Assembly (NCBI RefSeq): GCF_000720925.1
Contig: NZ_JOEE01000007.1
Coordinates: forward strand, 201,346 to 265,345
Direction of reading: 5' to 3'
DNA from: Phycicoccus jejuensis
GTDB lineage: Bacteria; Actinomycetota; Actinomycetes; Actinomycetales; Dermatophilaceae
Length of the DNA: 64,000 bases
Shown here: piece after piece, positions 36,593 to 46,002 of the stretch
How positions within the stretch are numbered: the first letter of the stretch is position 1
Layout: each line of letters opens with the position of its first letter
The notes under the pieces: model-generated
What the model was told of the DNA's origin: nothing
What the model saw: only the letters and a program-made list of their open reading frames with translations
The model's database searches: none
Position numbers and translations under genes: made by a program

Positions 36593-37405
36593 TCAGTGGT
36601 CGAGCGCCCCCTCCACCCAGCGCAGCAGCCACGGCCCGTGGTCGGTGACCTCGGCGGCGTCGCCGATGCCCTCGGTGACGACGTCCCAGCCGTGGGCCGA
36701 CCCCTCGAGGCGGACCCGCTGCTTGCGGGTGCTCGGCGAGGCCTCGACCGCGGCGTCGAGCACGTCGCCGTCGATGCCGTCGTCCCCGTCGGACGACACG
36801 ACGAGGAGAGGGACGGTCGTCGCGCGGGCCGCCGTCACGGCGTCGGGCACACCCTCCCACCGCTCCGGCCCGGACAGGTCGACGACGGCGTCGGCCCCGG
36901 CGGCCTGACCGACCCCGAGGGCGCGGGCGCCGCCCATCGACGCGCCGACGACCGCGACCCGCTCGGCCCCGCTCGCGCGGGCCCGGTCGACCGCGGCCGC
37001 CACCTGGGCCCGTACGTCCGCCGTGGTGGCGTCCGTGCACCGGGACGCGCCGTGGACGCAGTCGTCGACCGCGAGCGCGAGCATCCCGTGCTCCCCGAGC
37101 CAGCGCGCGTACGGCACCCAGCCGCAGAACCCGCCGGCTCCCGTCTGGTGCAGCAGGACGACGGCCCGCCGCCCCGAGCCGTAGGTGGCCCCGGTCATCC
37201 CGGACCCGTCCGGCGCCTCGACCGCGACGATCCGGCCCGGGGCGCTGCTCAGACAGCGCTCGGCGACGGTCGTGACGGCCGCCGTCGGCAGCGGGGCCGG
37301 GGTGGTCGGCGACGTCGCCGTCGTGGGGCCTCCGCCCGCGCACCCGGCGGCGACGAGCACCGCCGCGACCGCCCCGACCCTCCGACCACGACCGCCCCGC
37401 CTCAT
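36593..37405 (-). CDS. alpha/beta-hydrolase lipoprotein
   Basis: This 270-residue secreted lipoprotein has a basic start MRRGGRGRR, a hydrophobic core and the lipobox LVAAGC. The body is a dienelactone-hydrolase-like alpha/beta hydrolase. The nucleophile is Ser in VVGASMGGARAL, the acid is in VSSDGDDG and the His in EGSAHGWDV. An oxyanion-side strand AVVLLHQTGAGG is visible. The ATG lies inside a perfect PadR operator, so PadR binding at 37404-37423 should shut it off directly. The substrate is unknown. The transcript may be leaderless or nearly so. Confidence 0.85.
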   Translation of the reverse strand: MRRGGRGRRVGAVAAVLVAAGCAGGGPTTATSPTTPAPLPTAAVTTVAERCLSSAPGRIVAVEAPDGSGMTGATYGSGRRAVVLLHQTGAGGFCGWVPYARWLGEHGMLALAVDDCVHGASRCTDATTADVRAQVAAAVDRARASGAERVAVVGASMGGARALGVGQAAGADAVVDLSGPERWEGVPDAVTAARATTVPLLVVSSDGDDGIDGDVLDAAVEASPSTRKQRVRLEGSAHGWDVVTEGIGDAAEVTDHGPWLLRWVEGALDH

Positions 37406-37423
37406 ATGTCGACTGTGACATAT
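37404..37423. promoter_or_regulatory. PadR operator over the hydrolase start codon
   Basis: ATATGTC and GACATAT pair perfectly around GACTGT. The core is exactly ATGT-N8-ACAT, the known PadR consensus. The hydrolase start codon (37403-37405) overlaps the left arm, and the PadR gene starts 18 bp to the right. Confidence 0.8.
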
Positions 37424-37440
37424 CGGGCTAGCCTGCGTCC

Positions 37441-37992
37441 ATGCCCTCGGACCTCGGTCACGCCCTCCTCGGGCTGCTCGCCCGGCGTCCGTCGACCGGC
37501 TACGAGCTCGCGCGGCGGATGCAGCGTCCCGTCGGCTTCTTCTGGACCGCCGGCCACAGCCAGGTCTACCCGGAGCTCGCCCGGCTCGAGGACGACGGTC
37601 TCGTCGAGCACGACGAGGTCCCGGGGCGCGGGCCGCTGCCCACCAAGCGCTACCGCCCGACCGCGGCGGGGCTGGACGCACTGCGCACCTGGGTGGTCGC
37701 CGACCTCGCGCCCCAGCCGGTGCGCGACCTCGAGGTGCTGCGCCTGTGGTCGCTCTGGGTCGTCGAGCCCGAGGCCGCCGCCGGGCTCGTCGAGCGGGTG
37801 CGCGCCGGGCACGCCGAACGTCTCGCCGCCTACGAGGCCGACCTCGCCTCGCTCGCGGGCGACCCCGCCGCGCTCGAGCCCGACTCCCCCGCCTTCGCCA
37901 GCCGGCTGACGCTCGAGGGCGGGCGTCTGACCCGCCGCGCGGCCCTCGAGTGGTGCGACCTCATGCTCGCCGAGCTGCGCCGGCCGCGCTGA
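37441..37992 (+). CDS. PadR-family regulator
   Basis: This 183-residue protein has the PadR winged helix (HALLGLLARRPSTGYELARR; HSQVYPELARLEDDGLVEHD) and a C-terminal vir-type helical dimer domain. PadR proteins repress neighbours in response to phenolics or other toxic small molecules. The shared intergenic region with the hydrolase lipoprotein gene contains the canonical operator, so self- and neighbour repression are likely. Confidence 0.92.
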   Translation: MPSDLGHALLGLLARRPSTGYELARRMQRPVGFFWTAGHSQVYPELARLEDDGLVEHDEVPGRGPLPTKRYRPTAAGLDALRTWVVADLAPQPVRDLEVLRLWSLWVVEPEAAAGLVERVRAGHAERLAAYEADLASLAGDPAALEPDSPAFASRLTLEGGRLTRRAALEWCDLMLAELRRPR

Positions 37993-38001
37993 GCCCCGGC
38001 G

Positions 38002-39822
38002 TCAGCCGACGACGTCGGCGGCCTCGAGCCACTCGAGCTCGAGGACCTCGCGCTCGTCGACGACCTCGCGCAGCTCGCGGTTGAGCTCGAGGACGCGCCC
38101 GTGGTCGGTCGCGGCCTCGGCCATCGCCGCGTGCAGGCGCTCCTCGCGCGTCGCGAGGCGCTGCAGCTGCTTCTCGACGCGCGCCATCACCTTGCGCGCC
38201 TCGCGCACCTCGGCCGGGTTCGGGCCGGGGGCGGCCGCCGCCGCGGGAGCGGGCGCCGCACCACCGGGCACCTCGCGCACCCCGCCGCCGCTCTCGACGA
38301 GGGCGTGCCGCAGGCGCAGGTACTCCTCGACGCCGCCGGGCAGGTCGCGCAGGACACCGTCGCCGAGCAGCGCGAGCTGCCGGTCGCAGACCCGCTCGAG
38401 GAGGTACCGGTCGTGCGAGACGACGACGAGCGTGCCGGCCCAGCCGTCGAGGAGATCCTCGAGCGAGGTGAGCGTGTCGATGTCGAGGTCGTTCGTCGGC
38501 TCGTCGAGGAGGAGGACGTTCGGCTCGTCCATGAGCAGGCGGGTCAGCTGGAGGCGACGGCGCTCGCCGCCGCTGAGGTCGCCGACGCGCGTCTGCTGCT
38601 TGGGACCGGTGAAGCCGAGGCGCTGCGCGAGCTGCGAGGCCGTCAGCTCCTTGGGGCCGAGGCGCACGACGGCACGGACGTCCTCGACCGCCTCGATGAC
38701 GCGGCGGTCCGCCCACGCGTCGAGCTCGCGGACCTCCTGGGTGAGGTGCGCCAGCCGCACGGTGACACCGACCTTGCGCTTGCCCGCCGCGAGCTCCGCC
38801 TCGCTGGCGAGGGCACGCAGGAGCGTCGACTTGCCGGCGCCGTTGACCCCGACGAGGCCCACGCGGTCGCCCGGCCCGAGCCGCCACGTGAAGCGGTCGA
38901 GCAGGACGCGGTCGCCGACGGTGAGGCGCGCGTCGAGCAGGTCGACGACGTCCTTGCCGAGGCGCGTCGTCGCGAAGCGCATCAGCTCGACGTCGTCGCG
39001 CGCCGGCGGCTCGTCGGCGATGAGCGCGTTCGCGGCGTCGATGCGGAACTTCGGCTTGCTCGTGCGCGCGGGCGGGCCCCGGCGCAGCCACGCGAGCTCC
39101 TTGCGCAGCAGGTTGTCACGCCGGTCGGCGATGACGCCGGCCATCCGCTCGCGCTCGGCCCGGGCGAGCACGTAGGCGGCGTACCCGCCCTCGTACTGGT
39201 GCACGGCGCCGTCCTGCACCTCCCACGTCCGGGTCGCCACCGCGTCGAGGAACCAGCGGTCGTGGGTGATGACGACGAGGCCGCGCGAGGGCCCCGCGAA
39301 GCGCTCGACGAGGTGCGCGGCCAGCCAGGCGACGCCCTCGACGTCGAGGTGGTTGGTCGGCTCGTCGAGGAGCAGCAGGTCCGGCGCGGCGACGAGGAGC
39401 GCCGCGAGGGCGATCCGGCGCCGCTCGCCGCCGGACAGCGGGGCGACCGGGCCGTCGAGACCGCCGACGAGGGGCGCGTCGAGGCCGCCGAGCAGCCCGA
39501 CGAGGACGTCGCGGACCCGGGCGTCGGCGGCCCACTCGTGCTCGGCCATCCCCGAGAGGACGGACTCCCGGACGGTCGAGGCGGGGTCGAGGGTGTCGGC
39601 CTGGGTGAGGACCCCGGTCCGCAGCCCGCCGACCCGCGCGACGCGGCCGTCGTCGGGCTCGCGGTCGCCGGAGAGGACGCGCAGCAGGGTCGTCTTGCCG
39701 CCGCCGTTGCGGCCGACGACGCCGATCCGGTCGCCACCGGCGACGCCGAGGGAGAGGGCGTCGAGCACCTGGGTCGTGCCGAGGGCGAGGGAGGCGCGCT
39801 CGACGGAGACGAGGCTCGCCAC
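38002..39822 (-). CDS. ABC-F family ATPase
   Basis: This 606-residue soluble protein has two ABC domains and no membrane part. Domain 1: Walker A VGRNGGGKTTLL, signature LSGGERRRIALA, Walker B LLLLDEPTNHLD. Domain 2: VGVNGAGKSTLL, LSGGERRRLQLT, LLLDEPTNDLD. The linker between them (AERERMAGVIADRRDNLLRK) fits the P-site tRNA interaction motif. A charged C-terminal coiled coil (residues ~530-600) after an Ala/Pro linker resembles Uup. ABC-F proteins act on the ribosome (translation rescue or antibiotic protection) or, for Uup, in DNA repair. GTG 39822 shares one base with the ispE stop. Confidence 0.92.
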   Translation of the reverse strand: MASLVSVERASLALGTTQVLDALSLGVAGGDRIGVVGRNGGGKTTLLRVLSGDREPDDGRVARVGGLRTGVLTQADTLDPASTVRESVLSGMAEHEWAADARVRDVLVGLLGGLDAPLVGGLDGPVAPLSGGERRRIALAALLVAAPDLLLLDEPTNHLDVEGVAWLAAHLVERFAGPSRGLVVITHDRWFLDAVATRTWEVQDGAVHQYEGGYAAYVLARAERERMAGVIADRRDNLLRKELAWLRRGPPARTSKPKFRIDAANALIADEPPARDDVELMRFATTRLGKDVVDLLDARLTVGDRVLLDRFTWRLGPGDRVGLVGVNGAGKSTLLRALASEAELAAGKRKVGVTVRLAHLTQEVRELDAWADRRVIEAVEDVRAVVRLGPKELTASQLAQRLGFTGPKQQTRVGDLSGGERRRLQLTRLLMDEPNVLLLDEPTNDLDIDTLTSLEDLLDGWAGTLVVVSHDRYLLERVCDRQLALLGDGVLRDLPGGVEEYLRLRHALVESGGGVREVPGGAAPAPAAAAAPGPNPAEVREARKVMARVEKQLQRLATREERLHAAMAEAATDHGRVLELNRELREVVDEREVLELEWLEAADVVG

Positions 39823-40751
39823 TAGTCGACCCGGTGGTGGAGGACCTGGGCGCCGTGCACCGGGCCGGTGGCCCGCCGCACGTCGCGGACGACCCCGCTC
39901 GCCGTGAGCGCTACGGCGAGGTCGATGCCGGCCTCGGAGCCGTCGACGAGGAAGGCGATGGTCGGGCCGGAGCCGGAGACGATGCCGCCGAGCGCGCCGT
40001 ACTCCATCCCGGCCGCGAGCACCTCGCCGAGGTCCGGGCGCAGGCTGACGGCGGCGTCCTGGAGGTCGTTGGTCAGCTGGGGCGCGAGCTCGTGCGGGTC
40101 GCCGGTGCGCAGCGCCGCCATGAGCGCCGGGGTCGCGACCGGGGCCGGGACGTCGGAGCCGGCGCGCAGCCGGTCGCACTCGGCATAGACGGCCGGGGTC
40201 GAGAGACCGCCGTCGGCGAGCGCGAGGACCCAGTGGTAGGTGCCGCGGGCCAGCACCGGCGCGAGGAGCTCCCCGCGGCCGCTGCCCATCGCGGTGCCGC
40301 CGGCGACGAGGAACGGGACGTCGCTGCCGAGCTGGGCGGCGACGGCCTCGAGCTCGTCGCGCTCGAGGTCGAGCTCCCACAGCTGGTCGAGGGCGACGAG
40401 CGTCGCGGCCGCGTCGGCGGACCCACCGGCCATCCCCCCGGCGACGGGGATGCCCTTGCGGATGCTCACGTGCACCGGGTCGGCGTCGCAGCGGCGGGCG
40501 AGGAAGCGTGCGGCGCGCAGCGCGAGGTTGTCGCCGTCGGTCGGCACGCCGTCGGCGAGCGCGCCCGAGACCGACACGCCCCACGCGTCGGCCGGCGCGA
40601 CGGTGACCTCGTCGTACAGGCTGACGGCCTGGTAGACGGTGGAGAGGTCGTGGTAGCCGTCGTCGCGGACGGGACCCACGAGGAGCTCGAGGTTGACCTT
40701 GGCCGGGACGCGCACGGTGACGGCGCCGGGCGCGGTGGGGGCCGAGGTCAT
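39822..40751 (-). CDS. ispE: 4-diphosphocytidyl-2-C-methylerythritol kinase
   Basis: IspE is the fourth enzyme of the MEP isoprenoid pathway. The 309-residue GHMP kinase has the substrate-binding start PAKVNLELLVGPVRDDGYHD and the ATP loop GIPVAGGMAGGSADAAATL. The C-terminal GHMP motif is GIVSGSGPTIAFLV. It follows rsmA in the same direction, the common actinobacterial order. Confidence 0.96.
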   Translation of the reverse strand: MTSAPTAPGAVTVRVPAKVNLELLVGPVRDDGYHDLSTVYQAVSLYDEVTVAPADAWGVSVSGALADGVPTDGDNLALRAARFLARRCDADPVHVSIRKGIPVAGGMAGGSADAAATLVALDQLWELDLERDELEAVAAQLGSDVPFLVAGGTAMGSGRGELLAPVLARGTYHWVLALADGGLSTPAVYAECDRLRAGSDVPAPVATPALMAALRTGDPHELAPQLTNDLQDAAVSLRPDLGEVLAAGMEYGALGGIVSGSGPTIAFLVDGSEAGIDLAVALTASGVVRDVRRATGPVHGAQVLHHRVD

Positions 40752-40806
40752 GGCTTCACCCTAGTCAGAGCCGGGGCGTGCGCCGCGCGCAGTGCGCGGC
40801 GCAGGC

Positions 40807-41694
40807 TCAGCCCTCGACGGCGCGCGACGCGGTGCGGGCGGCCGCGATCCGCGCGAAGGCCGCGACGTCGAGCTGCTCGCCGCGGGTGCGCGGGTCGACG
40901 CCCGCGGCGACGAGGGCCTCCTCGGCGGCGGCGGGCGACCCCGCCCACCCGGCGAGCGCGGCGCGCAGGGTCTTGCGCCGCTGGGCGAACGCGGCGTCGA
41001 CGACGGCGAACACCTCCGGGCGGGTCGCGGTCGTCTCCGGCGCCGGGCGCCGCGTGAACGCGACGAGCCCGCTGTCGACGTTGGGCACGGGCCAGAAGAC
41101 GCTGCGTGGCACCTGACCGGCCAGGCGGACGTCGGCGTACCAGGCGGCCTTGACGCTCGGCACGCCGTAGGTGCGCGAGCCGGGCGGGGCGGCCAGCCGC
41201 TCGGCGACCTCGAGCTGCACCATGACGAGGACCGTCCGCAGCGAGGGGAACAGCTCGAGCATCCGCAGCACGACGGGCACGGAGACGTTGTAGGGAAGGT
41301 TCGCGACGAGCGCGGTGGGCGGCGGCCCGGGCAGGTCGGTGACGACGAGGGCGTCGGCGGGGACCACCTCGAGCCGGTCCGCCAGGCCGGGCGCTCGCGC
41401 CGCGGCGGTGGCGGGCAGGGCGCCGGCCAGGGTCGGGTCGACCTCGACGGCCACGACCCGCCGGACGACGGGGAGGAGGGCGAGGGTCAGGCTGCCGAGG
41501 CCCGGCCCGACCTCGACGACCACGTCGTCGGGGCCGACGCCCGAGACCCGGACGATGCGGCGCACGGTGTTGCCGTCGACGACGAAGTTCTGCCCCCACT
41601 GCTTCGTCGGCCGGATGCCGAGGCGCGCGGCGACCTCCCGGACGTCAGCGGCCCCGAGGAGGGCGGCGTCGGGGGCGTTCTCGGGCTCGCTCAC
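40807..41694 (-). CDS. rsmA: 16S rRNA A1518/A1519 dimethyltransferase
   Basis: RsmA (KsgA) dimethylates two adenines near the 3' end of 16S rRNA late in 30S assembly. The 295-residue protein has [18 protein letters not shown], the SAM loop [16 protein letters not shown] and the catalytic [15 protein letters not shown] motif. The C-terminal helical domain includes [12 protein letters not shown]. It sits between rpfB and ispE, the conserved order. Confidence 0.97.
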   Translation of the reverse strand: MSEPENAPDAALLGAADVREVAARLGIRPTKQWGQNFVVDGNTVRRIVRVSGVGPDDVVVEVGPGLGSLTLALLPVVRRVVAVEVDPTLAGALPATAAARAPGLADRLEVVPADALVVTDLPGPPPTALVANLPYNVSVPVVLRMLELFPSLRTVLVMVQLEVAERLAAPPGSRTYGVPSVKAAWYADVRLAGQVPRSVFWPVPNVDSGLVAFTRRPAPETTATRPEVFAVVDAAFAQRRKTLRAALAGWAGSPAAAEEALVAAGVDPRTRGEQLDVAAFARIAAARTASRAVEG

Positions 41695-41746
41695 GCGGTC
41701 ACCCTAGCCACGGCGCGGCGCGACGTCCGCCGCGGTCCCGGACGCG

Positions 41747-41780
41747 CGAGGACCCCGGGTCGCTCGACCCGGGGTCCTCG
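41747..41780 (-). terminator. rpfB terminator hairpin
   Basis: Perfect 16-base arms (41747-41762, 41765-41780) directly follow the rpfB stop on the minus strand and precede rsmA. Confidence 0.8.
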
Positions 41781-41819
41781 GACGGTCCGCGGCGCCGGTG
41801 GGGGCGCCACGGTGCGGTG

Positions 41820-42971
41820 TCAGGCCGCGTGCGCGCAGCCCCAAGGCGAGAGCCCGGCCTTGGCGTAGTAGCGGTTGGCGACCGTGATCTGCTCGGCGCG
41901 GCTCGCGAGGTCGGCGCGCGGGGCGAAGTCGTCGCCGCCGTAGGCCAGCCACGACGCGGTGGCGAACTGCAGGCCGCCGTAGTAGCCGTTGCCGGTGTTG
42001 ATCGACCAGTTGCCGCTGGACTCGCACTGGGCGATGCGGTCCCACATCGCCGCGTTGGCGAGGTTGATCCCGGCGCCCGAGGTATTGCCGGCGCTGCGCG
42101 GGGCGGACGAGGAGGACGACGACGACGAGGAGACGGCGGCCTTCTTCGTGCCGACCTTGACGACGGCGGCGACGGGCTTCTTCGTGACGACGGTCTTGAC
42201 GACCTTCGTCCCGCTCAGCTTGCCGTTGACGTAGCGCAGCTCGCGGGTGACCTTCTTCGAGCCGGCCTTGCCGGCGGTGACGGTCTTCGTCGTGCCCGCG
42301 GCCATCGAGGAGTCGTTCGTCCGGGTGGTCTTGAAGGCGACGGACTCGGACTTGGTCTGCGTCTTCGTCTCGATGCGCGTGAGGGTGATGGTCATCCCGT
42401 CGCGCACGGCGGTGGTGACCCCCGGGTCGACGGTGTCGTCGGCGTCGTGCTCGATGCCGAGCTGGCCGAAGACCGCGGCGACCTGCGGGGCGGTCGTCGT
42501 CACGGTGCGGCGCTTGCCGCCGTCGAGGATGGTCACGTCCTTCGGCGTCGTCACCGACAGGGCGAGGCCCTCACGACCGAGGGTCTGCGAGCGGGACGCG
42601 GTGAGGACCGCGCCGTCGGCGCGCACCCCGACGTCGCGCAGCGCGGCGTCGACGGTCGTGGCCGTCGTCCAGTACTCGCGGCGCTGGCCATCGACGGTCA
42701 CGACGAGCTTGCGCCCGTAGCGGACCGAGATGTGGTCGCCGTCGGAGATGGCGGCGTCGAGCGACGGCACGACGACGTCGTGCTCACCGACCGAGATGTC
42801 GCTCTTCTCGAGGGCGTCGCGGACGGTGCCGCCGAACACGTGGACCGACCGGGGGGACCCGTCGACGGTCAGCGCGACCGCCTTGTCGAGGTGGGCGACC
42901 CCGACCGAGCCTGCGGCGACGGCGAGGGCGGCCACGCCCTGGGCGGCATGGCGGATCGTGCGAGAGAGCAA
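41820..42971 (-). CDS. rpfB: resuscitation-promoting factor RpfB
   Basis: RpfB is a secreted muralytic enzyme that wakes dormant cells. The 383-residue protein has an N-terminal membrane or signal helix ([20 protein letters not shown]) and three DUF348 domains (about residues 28-205, e.g. [15 protein letters not shown]). A G5 domain follows (~205-285; [19 protein letters not shown]), then a Ser-rich linker and the C-terminal lysozyme-like Rpf domain with [18 protein letters not shown]; the Glu in QCESSG is catalytic. The start is TTG at 42971: GGAG lies 5 bases before it, and no ATG/GTG fits the signal. Order metG-tatD-rpfB-rsmA-ispE is as in M. tuberculosis. Confidence 0.94.
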   Translation of the reverse strand: MLSRTIRHAAQGVAALAVAAGSVGVAHLDKAVALTVDGSPRSVHVFGGTVRDALEKSDISVGEHDVVVPSLDAAISDGDHISVRYGRKLVVTVDGQRREYWTTATTVDAALRDVGVRADGAVLTASRSQTLGREGLALSVTTPKDVTILDGGKRRTVTTTAPQVAAVFGQLGIEHDADDTVDPGVTTAVRDGMTITLTRIETKTQTKSESVAFKTTRTNDSSMAAGTTKTVTAGKAGSKKVTRELRYVNGKLSGTKVVKTVVTKKPVAAVVKVGTKKAAVSSSSSSSSSAPRSAGNTSGAGINLANAAMWDRIAQCESSGNWSINTGNGYYGGLQFATASWLAYGGDDFAPRADLASRAEQITVANRYYAKAGLSPWGCAHAA

Positions 42972-43277
42972 GAGGACTCCAGGGTTGAACGTCCCGGGCA
43001 CCGGCGCCGGACGTCGACCCGATCGGGCCCCGACCGGTGGGGTCGGGTGTGCCGTCCCGGGCCCCGGCGGCACTGCCGGATCCTGGCCTGACACACGACG
43101 TCCGGGGCGTTCCGACCCCGGCCATCTGCCTCCACCGTGACGGACGCCCCACGCACAGGTCAAGTTTCGGTAACGGGGGGCTCTCAGGAAGACCCGTTCG
43201 GGGGACCTGGATCCGTCACACCAGTCACACGAGCCACATCCACCACTGTGGGATGTGTCACTCGCGATCGCATGCCC
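42972..43277 (-). promoter_or_regulatory. 306-bp rpfB upstream region
   Basis: No gene lies here. Possible control elements are a TTGACC hexamer near 43160 preceded by GTTACCGAAA (minus strand), a direct repeat GTCACAC at 43215-43221 and 43224-43230 (9-bp period), and a CRP/GlxR-like site TGTGG-N6-TCACT at 43247-43262 (8 of 10 consensus positions). rpf genes are known to be under CRP-type and MtrA control in other actinobacteria. A long GC-rich leader (43000-43130) with several short inverted repeats could fold, but I could not match a known riboswitch. Confidence 0.4.
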
Positions 43278-44132
43278 TCACCAGGGGCCGTAGAGCCGCT
43301 CGGCGTTCTCCGACAGCGCCTCGCAGAGCGTCGGCACGGCCACCCCGAGCACCGAGGCCATGACCCGCACGGTGAGCGGCACGAGCATCGGGCTGTTGCT
43401 CGCCCCGCGCCAGGGGTGCGGCGTCAGGTACGGCGCGTCGGTCTCGACGAGGAGCAGCTCGAGCGGGGTGACGGCGAGCGCGTCGCGCAGCTCCTTGGCG
43501 CTCTTGAACGTCACGGTGCCGCTGAAGGAGAGGTGGTAGCCCCGGCTCACGCACTCGCGGGCGGTCTCGACGCCACCCGAGAAGCAGTGCATGACCGTGC
43601 GGTCGGGGGCGCCGGCGTCGGCCAGGACACGGAGCACGTCGTCGTGGGCGTCCCGGTCGTGGATCTGGAGGGCCAGCCCGGTGCGCTTGGCGATCTCGAC
43701 GTGCGCGCGGAACGACTCCTCCTGCACCGCGTGCCCGTCGGGGCCGGTGCGGTAGAAGTCCAGGCCGGTCTCGCCGACGACCCGCACCCGGGGCCGGCCG
43801 GCCAGCTCCTCGACACGCGCGAGCTGCGCGTCGAGCTCACCGCGCGCCGCGAGCCCGGGGACCTCGTTGGGGTGCAGCGCCACGCCGGCGAGCACGGACG
43901 GGTGCGCCTCGGCCGCCGCGACGGCGAACTCGTTGCCGGTCGGGTCGCAGCCCACCTGGACGACCCGGTCGACGCCGACGCGCGCCGCGGCCCGCAGGAC
44001 CGGCCCCAGGTCGTCGACCCCGACCGTCTCGCCCTCCCGGCTGATGTCGAGGTGGGTGTGGTTGTCCACCACCGGGATCGGCAGCGGGTCCGGCGCCTCG
44101 GGCTCGCCCCGACGGCTCGGCTGCGACGTCAT
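43278..44132 (-). CDS. tatD: TatD-family deoxyribonuclease
   Basis: This 284-residue metal-dependent hydrolase has all TatD ligands: VVDNHTHLDI (His-x-His), GETGLDFYRTG (Glu), LQIHDRDAHDDVL (His), MHCFSGGVET (His) and LVETDAPYLTP (Asp). TatD enzymes act as 3'-5' exonucleases in DNA repair or in D-aminoacyl-tRNA quality control. The gene lies 6 bp behind metG, an operon seen in many bacteria. Confidence 0.95.
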   Translation of the reverse strand: MTSQPSRRGEPEAPDPLPIPVVDNHTHLDISREGETVGVDDLGPVLRAAARVGVDRVVQVGCDPTGNEFAVAAAEAHPSVLAGVALHPNEVPGLAARGELDAQLARVEELAGRPRVRVVGETGLDFYRTGPDGHAVQEESFRAHVEIAKRTGLALQIHDRDAHDDVLRVLADAGAPDRTVMHCFSGGVETARECVSRGYHLSFSGTVTFKSAKELRDALAVTPLELLLVETDAPYLTPHPWRGASNSPMLVPLTVRVMASVLGVAVPTLCEALSENAERLYGPW

Positions 44133-44138
44133 CCGGGC

Positions 44139-45938
44139 TCAGCCGCCGGCGCGGGCGAGCTCGTCGTCGACGACGGACTCGTCGAGCTTCGTGAACACCG
44201 GGGCCGGCTTGCTGATGGGGGTGCCGACGACGACCGGGCGTGACTCCCAGCGGGGGAAGCCCGAGTAGTCGCCGGTGATGACCGGCCACGAGCGGCCCTC
44301 GTCCTCGGGGTCGAGGCCGGTGACCGTCTCGAGCCGGGGCATCGGGACGAGCTCGCCCTCGCCGCCGAGGACCCCGTGGACACGGTTGGCCGCGTGCGGG
44401 AGGAACGGCGCGAGGATCGTGTTGAGGTCGCTGACGCACTGGACGAGCGTGTGCAGCACCGTGGCCAGTCGCTCGCGCTGGTCCTCGCCCTTGAGCTTGA
44501 AGGGCTCGGTGCGCGACACGTAGGCGTTGACCTCGCCGACGACCCGCATGGCCTCGGCGATGGCCGCCTTCTGCCGGTGCCGCTCGAGCAGCCCTCCGAC
44601 GGAGTCGAACCCGGCGAGAACCGTTGCTCGGACCTCCTCGTCGACGGGCTCGAGGGTGCCGGGCTGCGGTACCTCGCCGAAGTTCTTCGCGACCATCGCC
44701 GCGGTGCGCGAGACGAGGTTGCCCCATCCGGCGACGAGCTCGGAGTTGTTGCGCTGGACGAAGTCGCGCCAGGTGAAGTTGGAGTCCTGGCTCTCCGGGC
44801 CGGCCGCGCAGATGAAGTAGCGGATGCCGTCGGGCCCGTAGCGGTCCAGGACGTCGCGCACGAGGACCGTGTAGCCGCGCGAGGTGGAGAACTGCTTGCC
44901 CTCCATCGTCAGGTACTCGCTGGAGACGACCTCGGTCGGCAGGTTGAGCTCGCCGAACGTCCCGGGCTCGCCTCCACGAGAACCCTTCCCGGCGTAGCCG
45001 AGGAGCTCGGCCGGCCAGATCTGGCTGTGGAAGGTGATGTTGTCCTTGCCCATGAAGTAGTAGGTCAGGGCCTCGGGGTCGTTCCACCACTCGCGCCAGC
45101 GCTCGGGCTCGCCGAGCCGGCGCGCCCACTCGATCGAGGCCGACAGGTACCCGATGACGGCGTCGAACCAGACGTAGAGGCGCTTGGCGGGGTTGTCGAC
45201 CCAGCCGTCGAGCGGCACCGGGATGCCCCAGTCGATGTCGCGGGTCATCGCGCGCGGCTTGATGTCGTCGAGGATGTTGAGGCTGAACTTGATGACGTTC
45301 GGCCGCCACGTGCCGGACGCGTCGCGGCCCTCGAGCCACTCGCGCAGCGCGTCCGCGAGCGCCGGCAGGTCGAGGAAGAAGTGCTGCGTCTCGACGAACT
45401 CCGGCGTCTCGCCGTTGATCTTGCTGCGCGGGTCGATGAGGTCCTCGGGCTCGAGCTGGTTGCCGCAGTTGTCGCACTGGTCCCCCCGCGCGTCGGGGTA
45501 GTGGCAGATGGGGCACTCGCCCTCGATGAAGCGGTCGGGCAGGGTCCGGCCGGTCGACGGCGAGATCGCCCCCTGCTGGGTGCGCTCGACCATGTACCCG
45601 TTGAGCCAGTTCTGCCGGAACAGCTCCTGCGCGACGGCGTAGTGGTTCGCGGTCGTCGTGCGCGTGTAGAGGTCGTAGGTGCAACCGAGGTCGGCGAGCT
45701 CGCCGGCGATGACCGCGTGGTTGCGGTCGACGAACTCCCGCGGCGTGACGCCGGCCTGGTCGGCGAGGACGAGGATCGGCGTCCCGTGCTCGTCGGAGCC
45801 GCTGACCATGAGCACGTCGTGCCCGGCCATCCGCATGTACCGGCTGAACACGTCGGAGGGCACGCCGAACCCGGCGACGTGGCCGAGGTGACGGGGCCCG
45901 TTGGCGTACGGCCAGGCGACGGCGGAGAGGACCTTCAT
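44139..45938 (-). CDS. metG: methionyl-tRNA synthetase
   Basis: This 599-residue class I synthetase charges tRNA-Met. HIGH-type motif: [13 protein letters not shown] (residues ~10-22). The zinc knuckle [18 protein letters not shown] is intact with four cysteines. The KMSKS site reads [10 protein letters not shown], the KFS-x-S variant, with Thr at the second Lys. The anticodon-binding helical domain follows. No C-terminal tRNA-binding domain is present. The ATG at 45938 ([14 protein letters not shown]) is the family start; the in-frame ATG at 45983 is not protein-like. It is followed by tatD. Confidence 0.96.
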   Translation of the reverse strand: MKVLSAVAWPYANGPRHLGHVAGFGVPSDVFSRYMRMAGHDVLMVSGSDEHGTPILVLADQAGVTPREFVDRNHAVIAGELADLGCTYDLYTRTTTANHYAVAQELFRQNWLNGYMVERTQQGAISPSTGRTLPDRFIEGECPICHYPDARGDQCDNCGNQLEPEDLIDPRSKINGETPEFVETQHFFLDLPALADALREWLEGRDASGTWRPNVIKFSLNILDDIKPRAMTRDIDWGIPVPLDGWVDNPAKRLYVWFDAVIGYLSASIEWARRLGEPERWREWWNDPEALTYYFMGKDNITFHSQIWPAELLGYAGKGSRGGEPGTFGELNLPTEVVSSEYLTMEGKQFSTSRGYTVLVRDVLDRYGPDGIRYFICAAGPESQDSNFTWRDFVQRNNSELVAGWGNLVSRTAAMVAKNFGEVPQPGTLEPVDEEVRATVLAGFDSVGGLLERHRQKAAIAEAMRVVGEVNAYVSRTEPFKLKGEDQRERLATVLHTLVQCVSDLNTILAPFLPHAANRVHGVLGGEGELVPMPRLETVTGLDPEDEGRSWPVITGDYSGFPRWESRPVVVGTPISKPAPVFTKLDESVVDDELARAGG

Positions 45939-46002
45939 GCCCCGAATCCTAGGCGTCGGCGCCCCGGCGTCCGCGCCGACCACCGTGCGAGCGGGGCCGG
46001 TG

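Noticed and set aside
42972..43170. A c-di-AMP (ydaO) riboswitch before rpfB
   Set aside because: Such elements occur upstream of rpf genes in other actinobacteria, but the conserved blocks of the motif are not visible here.
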